64,000 nucleotides of DNA from Bacillus sp. Marseille-Q1617. GTDB lineage: Bacteria; Bacillota; Bacilli; Bacillales; Bacillaceae_B. The translations under genes and the position numbers were made by a program. The stretch's first letter is position 1. Every line of letters starts with the position of its first letter. Below are positions 1 through 8,316 of the stretch, in pieces. Below the pieces are notes generated by a model that was not told where the DNA came from, made no database searches, and saw nothing but the letters and a program-made list of their open reading frames with translations. The stretch covers positions 434,001-498,000 of the forward strand of contig NZ_CAHJXM010000001.1 of the NCBI RefSeq assembly GCF_903645295.1, written 5' to 3'.

Positions 1-2
1 TA

Positions 3-395
3 TTCGGGTATTTGTATCTGCTTGACTATTATAGAAAGACAGGCACCGCCTTTTCAGGAATACCTGCAGTCCTGTTAAAATCGGTGCTCACGTTCATCGC
101 GTTCTTCTTTGTGATGAGAGCGACTGATTTCATTGTCATCGGATGGGATTACACGCCAAGGACCACGGCGTTTACGGTCGCGATTGCAGTTCTGTCGATC
201 ATCTATCTGGTTGTAGGGGAAAGCAGGAAGGACGCTTTTTACCGCTGGTGCGGAATTGGATTTCTTGCTCTCGCATTGGTGAAGTTCTTTTTTGCGGACC
301 TCGTCTTCCTAGACTTCACGATCCGGGCAATGATCCTCATCCCGATCGGTGTCGTCGGTCTGGTGCTATCGCGGATTTTGTATAAAAAACGGTAA
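3..395 (+). CDS. DUF2339 membrane protein, C-terminal fragment
   Basis: The reading frame is open at the window edge and ends at a TAA, so only the last 130 or so residues are present. They form at least four hydrophobic helices, and the final segment (CGIGFLALALVKFFFADL, then an Ile/Val-rich helix and a basic tail RILYKKR) has the pattern of the C-terminus of the large polytopic DUF2339 family. The function of that family is not established. The true start lies upstream of the window. The protein would sit in the cytoplasmic membrane. No terminator is obvious before the next promoter at 402. Confidence 0.6.
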   Translation, partial: FGYLYLLDYYRKTGTAFSGIPAVLLKSVLTFIAFFFVMRATDFIVIGWDYTPRTTAFTVAIAVLSIIYLVVGESRKDAFYRWCGIGFLALALVKFFFADLVFLDFTIRAMILIPIGVVGLVLSRILYKKR

Positions 396-401
396 AACAA
401 G

Positions 402-431
402 TTGCAAAAGCTTTCTGAATAATTATATAAT
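402..431 (+). promoter_or_regulatory. Sigma-A type promoter of the ABC-F leader
   Basis: TTGCAA at 402-407 and TATAAT at 426-431 are separated by 18 bases. Transcription would start near 438, giving a leader of about 460 nt before the ABC-F start codon. Called from consensus match and position only. Confidence 0.6.
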
Positions 432-475
432 GACTGTATAAACTATCGATAAAAGAAAAGGAGGTGGAATTTGAG

Positions 476-589
476 ATGAATCGTTCTGTAGGATTGCGTG
501 GTAAGTACTTAGACTTTATTTATATCTGCCGTGCAATTTTTCATGCATTTGCATTCAAGGGGACACGTATGCCCTTTTTTAGCAAATGA
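476..589 (+). CDS. Putative 37-residue leader peptide upstream of ABC-F
   Basis: An ATG preceded by a near-perfect ribosome binding site (AAAGGAGGTGG, about 457-467) opens a 37-codon frame (MNRSVGLRGKYLDF..., ending MPFFSK, TGA at 587). It lies after the promoter and before two intrinsic terminators, the layout expected of an upstream ORF that senses ribosome stalling. Such upstream ORFs control antibiotic-resistance ABC-F genes (vmlR, vgaL/lmo0919) by attenuation. That this peptide acts the same way is inference; I do not recognise its sequence. Confidence 0.5.
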   Translation: MNRSVGLRGKYLDFIYICRAIFHAFAFKGTRMPFFSK

Positions 590-657
590 ATATGAAAACC
601 ACTGAACGGTAAGAGGTCTCAGGTTCCAACCACTTTTCTATAAAAGGATCGGAAACG

Positions 658-734
658 GAGGGCGTCCAGCTCTCTTTTTTCATGCCCTTTATTAAAAGCC
701 GCGAGCGAAGCCTTGTCTTACTTGCGGCTTTTTT
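658..734 (+). promoter_or_regulatory. Tandem intrinsic terminators forming a likely attenuator
   Basis: The first hairpin pairs GAGGGC (658-663) with GCTCTC (669-674), one G-U pair, followed by six T. The second pairs AAAGCCGCGAG (695-705) with CTTGCGGCTTT (721-731), 11 pairs with one G-U, running into a T tract. Both lie inside the leader, 165-240 nt before the ABC-F start, so they would stop transcription before the gene unless bypassed. No antiterminator fold was computed. Confidence 0.65.
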
Positions 735-898
735 ATGTATAAAGATAGATGGCCGAATTCGCATGGAACGATTCAGCTTTGATCTCGTTGATATGGATGA
801 ACTCCTTTTTAGCAGCAATATCACCCGACATAGGGAGGATTTATGCGATACGAGTGAACCTCTTACCCATAATATAGAATTTGAAAGGAAGAGGAAAA

Positions 899-2782
899 AT
901 GATACTTTGCAGTGCACAGGAATTAAGTAAGATGTTTGGCGGGAACTTAATATTTGAAAATCTATCATTCGAGATTCCGGAAGGAGCCCGTATCGGGTTG
1001 GTCGGTAGGAACGGTACTGGAAAGACGACGATCTTTAAGTTGTTATCAGGGGTCGAGGCGCCTGATAAAGGACTCGTTCATTTGAAGAAAGGAGCGAAGG
1101 TCGGCTATCTTGCCCAGATTCCGCAGTATCCGGCAGGGACGAAGGGGTTGGATGTATTGAGGTCGGCGTTTTCTGATTTGCTCCAGACCGGGGAACGATT
1201 GAAAGAACTCGAAAGTAAAATGGGAAGCGAGGGGGATTCTGACTCGCTGAACCGAATGCTTGAAGAGTACGGGAAGCTGCAAGATTCGTTCACTCTCTCC
1301 GGCGGTTACGAAATCGAAGCGAACATTGCGAAAATCTCGAATGGCCTGGAAATCAATGAGCTGTTGGAAAAAGACTTCAATCAGTGCAGCGGAGGTGAGC
1401 AGACGAAGCTGTGCCTCGGGTTGATTTTGCTTCAGAACCCCGATTTACTGCTGCTTGATGAACCGACGAACCATCTTGATATTGGGGCGGTCGAATGGCT
1501 GGAGGACTTTTTGAAAGAGTATGAAGGGACGGTCATGTGCATCTCACATGACAGATATTTTCTTGACAATGTGATTACCAGAGTGTTCGATTTGGAGGAC
1601 GGAGAGCTGACGATCTACCATGCAAACTACTCCGGTTTTGTAAAAGAGAAGGAAGAACGGCTGCTGCTTGAGTTTCAGGCTTACCAGGAGCAGCAGAAGA
1701 AAATCAAGAAGATGAAGGAAGCAATCAAGAGGCTGAAGGAATGGGCCAATCAGGCTAATCCCCCGAATGAGGCGCTCCATAAACGTGCACGTAATATGGA
1801 AAGGGCCCTAGAGCGGATGGAGAAAATCAAGCGTCCGATCCTTGAACGCAAAAAGATGGGGTTGGAATTTGAAGAGACGGACCGAAGCGGAAAAGTGGTT
1901 TATTCCATGAAGGAGGTCGGTAAGTCATTTGGTGAAAAAACGCTATTCTCGGATGCCGATATGCTGGTCCATTACAAAGACCGGACGGCGATCGTCGGGC
2001 AGAATGGAACGGGCAAATCGACCATCATCAAAATGCTTCTAGGCGACGAAAAATGGGATTCAGGCGAAGTGAAAATCGGCAGCAACGTGAAGCTCGGGTA
2101 TCTGTCCCAGCATTTTACCGTGGCAGACCCATCAGCGCGTCTGATTGATGCTTTCCGGGAAGAAGTGGCGGTGACTGAAGGGGATGCCCGCCATATACTT
2201 GCCAAGTTCCTTTTCTATGGACCGAATGTCTTCAGGAAGGTGGGGCAGCTGAGCGGAGGAGAAAAGATGAGGCTGCGGCTGGCACAGCTGATGCATCAGG
2301 ACATAAATTTCCTGGTGCTTGATGAACCGACGAACCACCTCGATATCGACTCGAGGGAAGTGCTGGAAGAAGCCTTGGAGGACTTCAAGGGTACCATCCT
2401 TGCCGTTTCGCATGACCGCTACTTTTTAAATAAATTATTTCATAAAACATATTGGATTCATGAAGGGAAGCTTTACTCATTTGAAGGCCCGTACAGCTGG
2501 GCGAAAAAGAAGCTGGCCGAGCTGGCACCGGTAAAAGAGGAAAAAGCAGTCGTGAAGAAGCAGACGGCACCTGTTCGTGAAAAGGAGGTACGTCCTGATC
2601 CGTCAATTTCCATTGAAGAGGTGGAAAAAGAGCTTGAAGAGTTGGAAGCACAGATTTCCGGGATTGAAGAAAAGCTGCTGGCTTCGGCGGAATTGGATGT
2701 CCTCCAGGAGCTGTATACGGAAAAAGAACAGCTGGAAAAAGTGAGAGATGAGAAGTACGAATTGCTGGATAAATGTTTGTAA
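899..2782 (+). CDS. ABC-F family ATPase (possible ribosome-protection factor)
   Basis: Two ABC ATPase domains sit on one chain with no membrane segment, the hallmark of ABC-F proteins that act at the ribosomal E site. Walker A GRNGTGKT is at residues 36-43, an atypical signature CSGGEQTKL at 163-171 and Walker B LLLLDEPTNHLD near 183-194. A charged linker (about 247-330, rich in K/E/R) is the P-site tRNA interaction motif region. The second domain has GQNGTGKST and LSGGEKMRL, and a C-terminal coiled coil follows from about 545. The ATG at 899 (627 aa) is chosen because GAAAGGAAGAGG lies just upstream; an earlier in-frame start at 881 has no such site. The attenuator-type leader suggests induction by ribosome-targeting drugs, but a housekeeping paralogue (YfmR/YdiF-like) is equally possible from sequence alone. 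Confidence 0.85.
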   Translation: MILCSAQELSKMFGGNLIFENLSFEIPEGARIGLVGRNGTGKTTIFKLLSGVEAPDKGLVHLKKGAKVGYLAQIPQYPAGTKGLDVLRSAFSDLLQTGERLKELESKMGSEGDSDSLNRMLEEYGKLQDSFTLSGGYEIEANIAKISNGLEINELLEKDFNQCSGGEQTKLCLGLILLQNPDLLLLDEPTNHLDIGAVEWLEDFLKEYEGTVMCISHDRYFLDNVITRVFDLEDGELTIYHANYSGFVKEKEERLLLEFQAYQEQQKKIKKMKEAIKRLKEWANQANPPNEALHKRARNMERALERMEKIKRPILERKKMGLEFEETDRSGKVVYSMKEVGKSFGEKTLFSDADMLVHYKDRTAIVGQNGTGKSTIIKMLLGDEKWDSGEVKIGSNVKLGYLSQHFTVADPSARLIDAFREEVAVTEGDARHILAKFLFYGPNVFRKVGQLSGGEKMRLRLAQLMHQDINFLVLDEPTNHLDIDSREVLEEALEDFKGTILAVSHDRYFLNKLFHKTYWIHEGKLYSFEGPYSWAKKKLAELAPVKEEKAVVKKQTAPVREKEVRPDPSISIEEVEKELEELEAQISGIEEKLLASAELDVLQELYTEKEQLEKVRDEKYELLDKCL

Positions 2783-2787
2783 GCATG

Positions 2788-2823
2788 AGGCAGCCGCTCC
2801 TTGATTGGACGGCTGCCTTTTTT
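2788..2823 (+). terminator. Intrinsic terminator of ABC-F gene
   Basis: AGGCAGCCG (2788-2796) pairs perfectly with CGGCTGCCT (2810-2818) and is followed by a T tract. Confidence 0.85.
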
Positions 2824-2899
2824 ATGAATTTTTAATAGTCAGAATTTACTAATGATTATATAATGAGGGAATAAATGGATAAATGCAAAGGGTGGTTCA

Positions 2900-3733
2900 A
2901 TGTTTAAATCTTTGGAGTATCAGCCTAAAAAGAGATCCTCGTTCAGGGTATTCCTCGGTACTTGTTTTTACCGTACTAAAAGGTATGTTCAGTGGTTAAC
3001 GACGAATGAAACATTTGCAAAAACGCGGGAATCCCAATTAATGCAGCATGTCATTCATTCGCACCGCACGCCGTTATACAGGAAGCTGAAGGATGTGGAG
3101 ATGTGGTACCAGGAAAACAAGGTGAAGAATCTAAAGATTGCTGTCCGCGAGCTGGACAAGGTTGTCATCAAACCCGGAGAGACATTTTCTTATTGGAGGC
3201 TGCTCGGAAACACCACGAGACGAAAAGGGTATGTGGACGGGATGGTCCTTTATTATGGGTCCTTTAAACCGGGCATCGGCGGAGGGCTGTGCCAGTTGTC
3301 GAATTTGATCTATTGGATGACGCTTCACACGCCGCTGACTGTCACTGAGCGCCACCGCCACAGCTATGATGTCTTTCCTGACAGCAACCGCAGGCTTCCG
3401 TTCGGGAGCGGCGCAACCTGTGCGTACAATTATCTGGATTTGAAAATCAAAAATAATACGGATGTGATATTCCAGCTGCACTTGTATCTGACGGATGAAG
3501 CCCTCGTCGGTGAATGGAGGTCGACCTCACCTGCCCTCACTCATTATGAAGTATATGAAAAGGAACATCGCATCTCACATGAATACTGGGGCGGCTACTT
3601 GAGGCATAATCAAATTTTTCGGAAGGTGTTCAATAAGGCCGGCATACAGATAGATGATGAATTCATCACGGAAAATCATGCGTTGATGATGTATGAGCCG
3701 CTGCTTGAGCAGAAGACAGGAAGCAATCCCTGA
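2900..3733 (+). CDS. vanW: VanW family protein
   Basis: The 277-residue protein carries the VanW-type domain: GETFSYWRLLGN near residues 93-104, then GMVLYYGSFKPGIGGGLCQL and the ERHRHSYDVFPDS block near 148-160. The family is named from the vanB glycopeptide-resistance cluster but is widespread in Firmicutes, and its biochemical role is unknown. No vanA/vanB ligase, vanX or vanS/R gene is near, so vancomycin resistance is not implied. GGGTGG precedes the ATG. No signal peptide is visible. It appears monocistronic. Confidence 0.8.
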   Translation: MFKSLEYQPKKRSSFRVFLGTCFYRTKRYVQWLTTNETFAKTRESQLMQHVIHSHRTPLYRKLKDVEMWYQENKVKNLKIAVRELDKVVIKPGETFSYWRLLGNTTRRKGYVDGMVLYYGSFKPGIGGGLCQLSNLIYWMTLHTPLTVTERHRHSYDVFPDSNRRLPFGSGATCAYNYLDLKIKNNTDVIFQLHLYLTDEALVGEWRSTSPALTHYEVYEKEHRISHEYWGGYLRHNQIFRKVFNKAGIQIDDEFITENHALMMYEPLLEQKTGSNP

Positions 3734-3816
3734 TGAGCGGTTTTTACAGAATAACCGCCACCTTTTCATCAAACACTAAGCGATAAGAAAATATTCAACG
3801 GATACGAGGAATGATA

Positions 3817-4344
3817 ATGATTAAAGACGTGACTTCTTTAGAATTAAAAAAAGCAACAAATGAACAATTGGATGAGATTACCGAAGTTTATTTAAGAAGC
3901 AAAAAGGATCTAGATGAAAACGGACTGCTTCAGTGGGATGAAAACTATCCAAGCAGGGAGTACTTTGAAAAGCAGGCAGGGTACGGGGGCTTGTACTGCC
4001 TGTACTCGGATGGGGAGCTCTCGGGGGCCGTGACCTTGAATACGTGGCAGTCACCGGAATGGAGCAAAATTCCATGGGAGTTCGATGGGGAACTGGTGGT
4101 CCATGCCTTATTCCTTGATCCATTGAAGCAGGGGAAGGGGCTCGGTACCCGGTTTTTGGAGAAGTGCGAGGAGTTTGCATCCGAAAATGGATACCGCAGC
4201 ATCCGGCTGGATGCATATTCCCGAAACGAGGGAGCCAATTATCTGTATGAGAAATTGGGGTATGTATACAGAGGGTCCGTCCATTTTACCTCAAAGCCTG
4301 AAGGCCATCAGGAATACCGCTGTTACGAAAAGTCCTTGATATAG
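3817..4344 (+). CDS. GNAT family N-acetyltransferase
   Basis: The 175-residue protein has a GNAT fold pattern, with the acetyl-CoA pyrophosphate-binding motif LDPLKQGKGLGTRFLEKCEE (Q/R-x-x-G-x-G/A type) in its second half and the conserved C-terminal NEGANYLYEKLGYVYRG segment. The substrate cannot be told. The start at 3817 is preferred over the ATG at 3811 because GAGGA (3806-3810) would abut the latter with no spacing. It stands alone between vanW and the nos pseudogene. Confidence 0.75.
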   Translation: MIKDVTSLELKKATNEQLDEITEVYLRSKKDLDENGLLQWDENYPSREYFEKQAGYGGLYCLYSDGELSGAVTLNTWQSPEWSKIPWEFDGELVVHALFLDPLKQGKGLGTRFLEKCEEFASENGYRSIRLDAYSRNEGANYLYEKLGYVYRGSVHFTSKPEGHQEYRCYEKSLI

Positions 4345-4426
4345 GTCGGTATGCTTTGGACAGGTTCGCAGAGTCTGAAACTGGAGTCAGGGCGGCCGGT
4401 GAGCTCCTTCCCATTGGTGATGCAGG

Positions 4427-4449
4427 GCGGGACATAATGCCTGTCCCGC
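4427..4449 (+). terminator. Hairpin after the GNAT gene
   Basis: GCGGGACA (4427-4434) and TGTCCCGC (4442-4449) form an 8-bp perfect stem with a 7-base loop. The T tract after it is weak (GTTCATCTTTT), so termination is uncertain. Confidence 0.4.
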
Positions 4450-4538
4450 GTTCATCTTTTGTACAAATGTACGGGTTTTATAAGGATTCCGCCATGATAT
4501 ACTTGGGGTACAGTTTATGATATGAGGAAGCGGTAAGA

Positions 4539-5614
4539 TTGACAGAATTATTTGCAGAGGCAAAGGCCTTTATACAGCAATTTTATATAGAATGTGAGAA
4601 GTCCGGTGTGGAGGGGCGTTTGCAGCAGATTGAAGAGGAAATTGCTGAAAGCGGGACCTACGCCCATACAAAAGAAGAGCTGGTGTTCGGGGCAAAGCTC
4701 GCGTGGTGGAACAGCAACCGCTGTATCGGCCGCTTGTTTTGGAATTCCCTTCAGGTGTTTGATGAACGGGAAGCTTCTACGGAGGAAGAAGTGTTCCAAG
4801 CCCTGGAACATCACTTGGAATTTGCCTCCAATGGGGGGCGGATCCGTCCTGCCATCACGGTGTTCAGACCGTCACATTCTGGGGAGCCCGACATCCGTTT
4901 GTGGAATCACCAATTGTTAAGATATGCGGGATATAAAGAAGGCGATTCCTATATCGGAGATCCACATTCGATCGATTATACAAAGAAATGTGAGGAGCTT
5001 GGCTGGGAAGGAAATAGGACCGATTTTGACATCCTGCCTTTCGTCGCCCAAATCGGGGATCACCCTCCTAAGTGGAAGCCGGTCAACAAAGATCTCGTGC
5101 TGGAAATCGATTTAAGGCACCCGGAATATGAATGGTTCAGTGACCTCGGTCTCAAATGGTACGGGGTGCCGATCATTTCTGATATGGAATTGAAAATCGG
5201 CGGAATATCCTACAAAGCGGCACCGTTCAATGGGTGGTATATGGAAACGGAAATCGGTGCGAGGAACCTGGCGGATGTTGAGCGTTACAATCTTCTGCCG
5301 AAAGTGGCCAGCTGCATGGGGCTTGATACCTCAAGGGCCATCACGCTATGGAAGGATAAGGCACTCGTCGAATTGAATATCGCCGTGCTTCATTCCTTTA
5401 AAGAAGAGGGCGTCAGCATCGTCGATCACCACATACTGCTGCACAGCAATTCCGCCTGTTTGAAGAGAACGAGAAGAATGAAGGCCGTGAAGTCACGGGT
5501 GATTGGACATGGCTGATCCCGCCTGTTTCCCCGGCGTCGACTCATATTTTTCATAAAGCATATGATAACACGTGGAAATCGACGAACTATTTTTATCAGG
5601 ATAAACCGTATTGA
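4539..5614 (+). pseudogene. nos: Bacterial nitric oxide synthase oxygenase, frameshifted
   Basis: Residues 1-298 match the NOS oxygenase domain: heme-thiolate motif [14 protein letters not shown] with Cys62, [29 protein letters not shown] and [18 protein letters not shown]. After VDHH at 5421-5432 the frame should continue [17 protein letters not shown]. That sequence is present, but only in the frame beginning at 5435, so two extra bases (5433-5434) or an equivalent indel shift the frame. The annotated frame then ends at 5516. The restored frame runs through [13 protein letters not shown] and NYFYQDKPY to TGA at 5612, giving a normal length of about 357 aa. A second lesion is Trp57 (TGG, 4707-4709) where the family has Arg (AWRNSNRC). 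The start is TTG with GAGGA upstream. Two independent changes favour decay, though a sequencing error could explain the indel. Confidence 0.85.
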
Positions 5615-5618
5615 TATG

Positions 5619-5658
5619 AAAAGCTGTTTTCTGGATCAAACCCAGGGAACAGCTTTTT
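5619..5658 (+). terminator. Intrinsic terminator after nos
   Basis: AAAAGCTGTT (5619-5628) pairs perfectly with AACAGCTTTT (5648-5657), ending in a run of T. Confidence 0.85.
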
Positions 5659-5760
5659 TCTGTGGAGGTTCGATTTCGGTGTCCCGCTTGCGGTGTTGGC
5701 AGGGAAAATACAGCTTTCAATGGCCAATAAGCCGTTTTAACAGATAAGGCAATTGATGTG

Positions 5761-6000
5761 TCAACAGTAAGGGGAAGAACCGTCCATCCCTTTCTTTGAC
5801 ACCTCGAAATAACGAAACCAAAAGCGGAATTCGTCAAACAAGATGGACCGATCGAGTGTGAAGTGGTCAAAGAAATCTTCCAGGTGCTCTGCCTCGCTCT
5901 CATCCAGTAAGCCTGTCACATAGAGGGGTGTTTTGAAGCGTCTATATAAATCTTCATGTCCATAAAAGTGAAACAAATCCTCCATTTGCTGTTCGGTCAT
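5761..6000 (-). CDS. Hypothetical 79-residue protein
   Basis: Not recognised. The product is acidic and aromatic-rich (DLFHFYGHEDLYRRF, FRFWFRYFEVSKKG) with no signal peptide or membrane segment, so it is probably a small cytosolic helical protein. An AAAGGAG site lies 10 bases upstream of the ATG, which supports expression. It is convergent with nos and divergent from the deacetylase pseudogene, with which it shares the 6001-6143 promoter region. Confidence 0.5.
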   Translation of the reverse strand: MTEQQMEDLFHFYGHEDLYRRFKTPLYVTGLLDESEAEHLEDFFDHFTLDRSILFDEFRFWFRYFEVSKKGMDGSSPYC

Positions 6001-6143
6001 GGTTCCATCACTCCTTTTTTCTAGGATTGGTCAGTTTTGAGTGATTTATCCATGGATGGAATGGTTGAAGGAGCGGGAAAGAATAATTTCATCACGTAAA
6101 CTCCTTCACGTTTGGACAACTTAAAAGAAAAGGAGTGAAAAGG

Positions 6144-6930
6144 ATGAGAAGCTTATTCATCTGTCTGTCAGTCATATGGATGGTGCAAAGCACGGCAGAA
6201 GCCAGGAACATCATGCCGCTGCCGGCCCATCATAAGGAACTGGCCATTGTGATCGATGACTTAGGAAATGATATGAAGGGTACAGAGGAAATTCTTCATC
6301 TGCCTGTGACACTGACCCTCGCCATCATGCCGTTTTTACCTACGACGAGAGAAGATGCAGAAAAGGCGCACAGGCTGGGGCATGAGGTGATTGTACACCT
6401 CCCGATGGAGCCGGGTGTCCGGAAAGGCTAGCTGGCTCGGACCGGGAGCGATCACAACATCATTATCAAATGAAGAAATCCGGAGCCGGGTGGAAAAAGC
6501 GATTGAGGATGTTCCGCACGCTGTGGGCATCAATCACCATATGGGCTCAAAAGCGACGGCCGATGAGCGGGTCATGAGGGTTGTACTTGAGGTATGCAAG
6601 GAGAGAGGGCTCTTTTATCTTGATAGTAAAACGACAGGCAAGAGTGTGATTCCGAAGCTTGCTGCAGAACTTGATGTGCCCTATCTTGAAAATGAATTAT
6701 TTTTTGATGACATTTACACACTCAGCCATATCGGTAAGCAGGCGAAACGTCTCTCGCATGAGTTGGATGATGAAGAAAGTACGATCGCGATCGGACATGT
6801 AGGCGTGACAGGGATGAAGGTTGCGACGATGCTGAAGGAATTCATACCGCTATATGAGAGGAAGGCGTCGATTGTACCGCTGTCTGATTTGATACCTGAA
6901 TATCATTTGATAGATGAGAGCATGCCTTGA
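6144..6930 (+). pseudogene. Divergent polysaccharide deacetylase, +1 frameshift
   Basis: The first part encodes a signal peptide (MRSLFICLSVIWMVQSTAEA) and the start of a divergent polysaccharide deacetylase (YibQ-type) domain, AIVIDDLGND...LTLAIMPFLP, then HEVIVHLPMEP, before a TAG at 6429. The frame one base later carries on without a gap (GKASWLGPGAITTSLSNEE, VGINHHMGSKAT, AIGHVGVTGMKVATML) to 6930. Removing one G from the GGG at 6413-6415 restores a single frame of about 262 aa. The ATG at 6144 fits the AGGAG at 6131-6135 better than the GTG at 6135. This is the second frameshift within 1.2 kb, so either local decay or base-calling errors are possible. The intact enzyme would be a secreted cell-wall or exopolysaccharide deacetylase. 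Confidence 0.8.
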
Positions 6931-7089
6931 GGGGTGTGCTTTTTGTCTGATAAGAAAGTATAAATTCATTTTGAGGATTGTCCAGTTAGGTACCCCGCTG
7001 TTCAGAGCCTCCGCTTTTTGATTCATAAGGAGGATTTTGGGTTCCATTCTCAGAATACATAGTGAAAAAGGAAAGAAAGGAGACTGGGT

Positions 7090-8184
7090 ATGAATATTGA
7101 AAAACAGATGATCGATTGGTTCGATCATTTCCACGCCAATCCCGAAGTGAGCTGGAAGGAGTATGAAACGACAGACAAGATTGCGGGGATACTGGATGAG
7201 CTGGATGTGAGTTACAGGAGATTTCCTGATGTGACAGGTTTGATTGCCGAGATTGGTGAAGGGGTTGAAGTGACGGCTGTACGCGCAGATATCGATGCGC
7301 TGTGGCAAGAGGTGGACGGGGTGATGAAGGCGAATCATTCCTGCGGCCATGATGCCAATATTTCAATGGTACTCGGGGCCCTTCTTTATTGCCTTCAGGA
7401 TCCTCCGAAGGACAAGCGGATCCGCTTTATTTTTCAACCTGCAGAGGAGAAGGGAAATGGGTCGCTTTCCATGATTGATAAAGGAGCGCTAGAGGATGTC
7501 GGCTATTTATTCGGCGTCCATTTGAGACCGAAAGAAGAACTGGATCATGGATACTTTTCACCTTCGATTCACCACGGGGCAGGTATTTATATGGAGGGGA
7601 AAATAAAAGGGGTGGATGCGCACGGTGCAAGGCCCCATCAAGGAAAGAACAGCATCGATGTGCTGGTGGCGATTCATTCATTGTTAAAATCGATCTATCT
7701 TGCCCCATTTGAATCGTATTCTGCCAAACTGACAAAGCTGGCTGCGGGAGGGGACAATTTGAACATCATTCCGGGAAGTGCCGAGTTTGCAATCGATGTA
7801 CGAGCCCAGAAGAATGAGGTGCTTAAGGAAATACAGAGCCGTCTCCAAGAGGGGATCACAGGTCTTGAAAAGCTGTATGGCGTGATGATTGAATATGAAT
7901 GGACCGACTATACACCTGGAGCGGAGGTGTCGGAAGAAGCAGAAACCATCACCAGAGAAGCGATTCTCTCCATCGCCGGTGAAGAAGCATTGGCTCCGCC
8001 GGTCATCACCTCGGGAAGTGATGATTTTCATTTTTATACAATCAAGCATCCGAAAGTGAAGGCGGCAATGATAGGGATAGGTGCGGATTTGACTCCCGGG
8101 CTGCATCATCCGGAAATGACGTTCAATATTTCTGCATTGAATCAGGCGGCTAGAATCGTGGCTGAAGCGTTGAAAAAAGCTTAG
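7090..8184 (+). CDS. M20 family amidohydrolase (possible N-succinyl-amino acid desuccinylase)
   Basis: The 364-residue protein is a zinc-dependent M20/IAA-amino acid hydrolase-type enzyme: metal-binding RADIDAL at 65-71, HSCGHDAN at 83-90 (Cys85, His87), QPAEEKGNG at 116-124 with the catalytic Glu pair, GAHGA-like DAHGARPHQG in the dimerisation domain, and a C-terminal SGSDDFH. AAGGAG lies 8 bases upstream of the ATG. It is cytosolic with no signal peptide. Its position beside an N-succinylamino acid racemase and a GNAT enzyme suggests it removes the N-acyl group after racemisation, as in the Geobacillus D-to-L amino acid pathway. That substrate assignment is inference; other N-acyl amino acids are possible. 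Confidence 0.8.
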   Translation: MNIEKQMIDWFDHFHANPEVSWKEYETTDKIAGILDELDVSYRRFPDVTGLIAEIGEGVEVTAVRADIDALWQEVDGVMKANHSCGHDANISMVLGALLYCLQDPPKDKRIRFIFQPAEEKGNGSLSMIDKGALEDVGYLFGVHLRPKEELDHGYFSPSIHHGAGIYMEGKIKGVDAHGARPHQGKNSIDVLVAIHSLLKSIYLAPFESYSAKLTKLAAGGDNLNIIPGSAEFAIDVRAQKNEVLKEIQSRLQEGITGLEKLYGVMIEYEWTDYTPGAEVSEEAETITREAILSIAGEEALAPPVITSGSDDFHFYTIKHPKVKAAMIGIGADLTPGLHHPEMTFNISALNQAARIVAEALKKA

Positions 8185-8250
8185 CTCGATCTGTAAACGG
8201 TACCATAATCTGATTGACTACTTCATTTCCTGCCCTTATGATACTCATAT

Positions 8251-8281
8251 AGCGACTATTTAACGACAATTTAAAATAGTC
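8251..8281 (+). promoter_or_regulatory. Tandem operator upstream of nhaC (TAGCGAC-N4-TAACGAC)
   Basis: CGACTATTTAACGACAAT at 8253-8270 matches the regulator-racemase intergenic sequence at 11037-11054 in 16 of 18 positions. Both contain two heptamers (TARCGAC) repeated at an 11-base interval, so the half-sites fall on the same face of the helix. The sequence also has GACTATTT (8254-8261) facing AAATAGTC (8274-8281). It is probably bound by the product of the gene at 9742-11010. Confidence 0.6.
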
Positions 8282-8316
8282 AAAAAACAAACAAGTGATT
8301 TCAAGGGGGAATTTGG

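Noticed and set aside
682..930. 82-codon frame in the ABC-F leader
   Set aside because: It spans the second terminator and overlaps the ABC-F start in another frame, has no ribosome binding site, and resembles no protein I know.
2900..3733. Glycopeptide resistance cluster
   Set aside because: vanW alone, without a D-Ala-D-Lac ligase, vanX, vanH or vanRS, does not indicate vancomycin resistance.
5420..5450. Programmed frameshift in nos
   Set aside because: There is no slippery heptamer or stimulatory hairpin at the site, and NOS is not known to use recoding; an indel or sequencing error is simpler.
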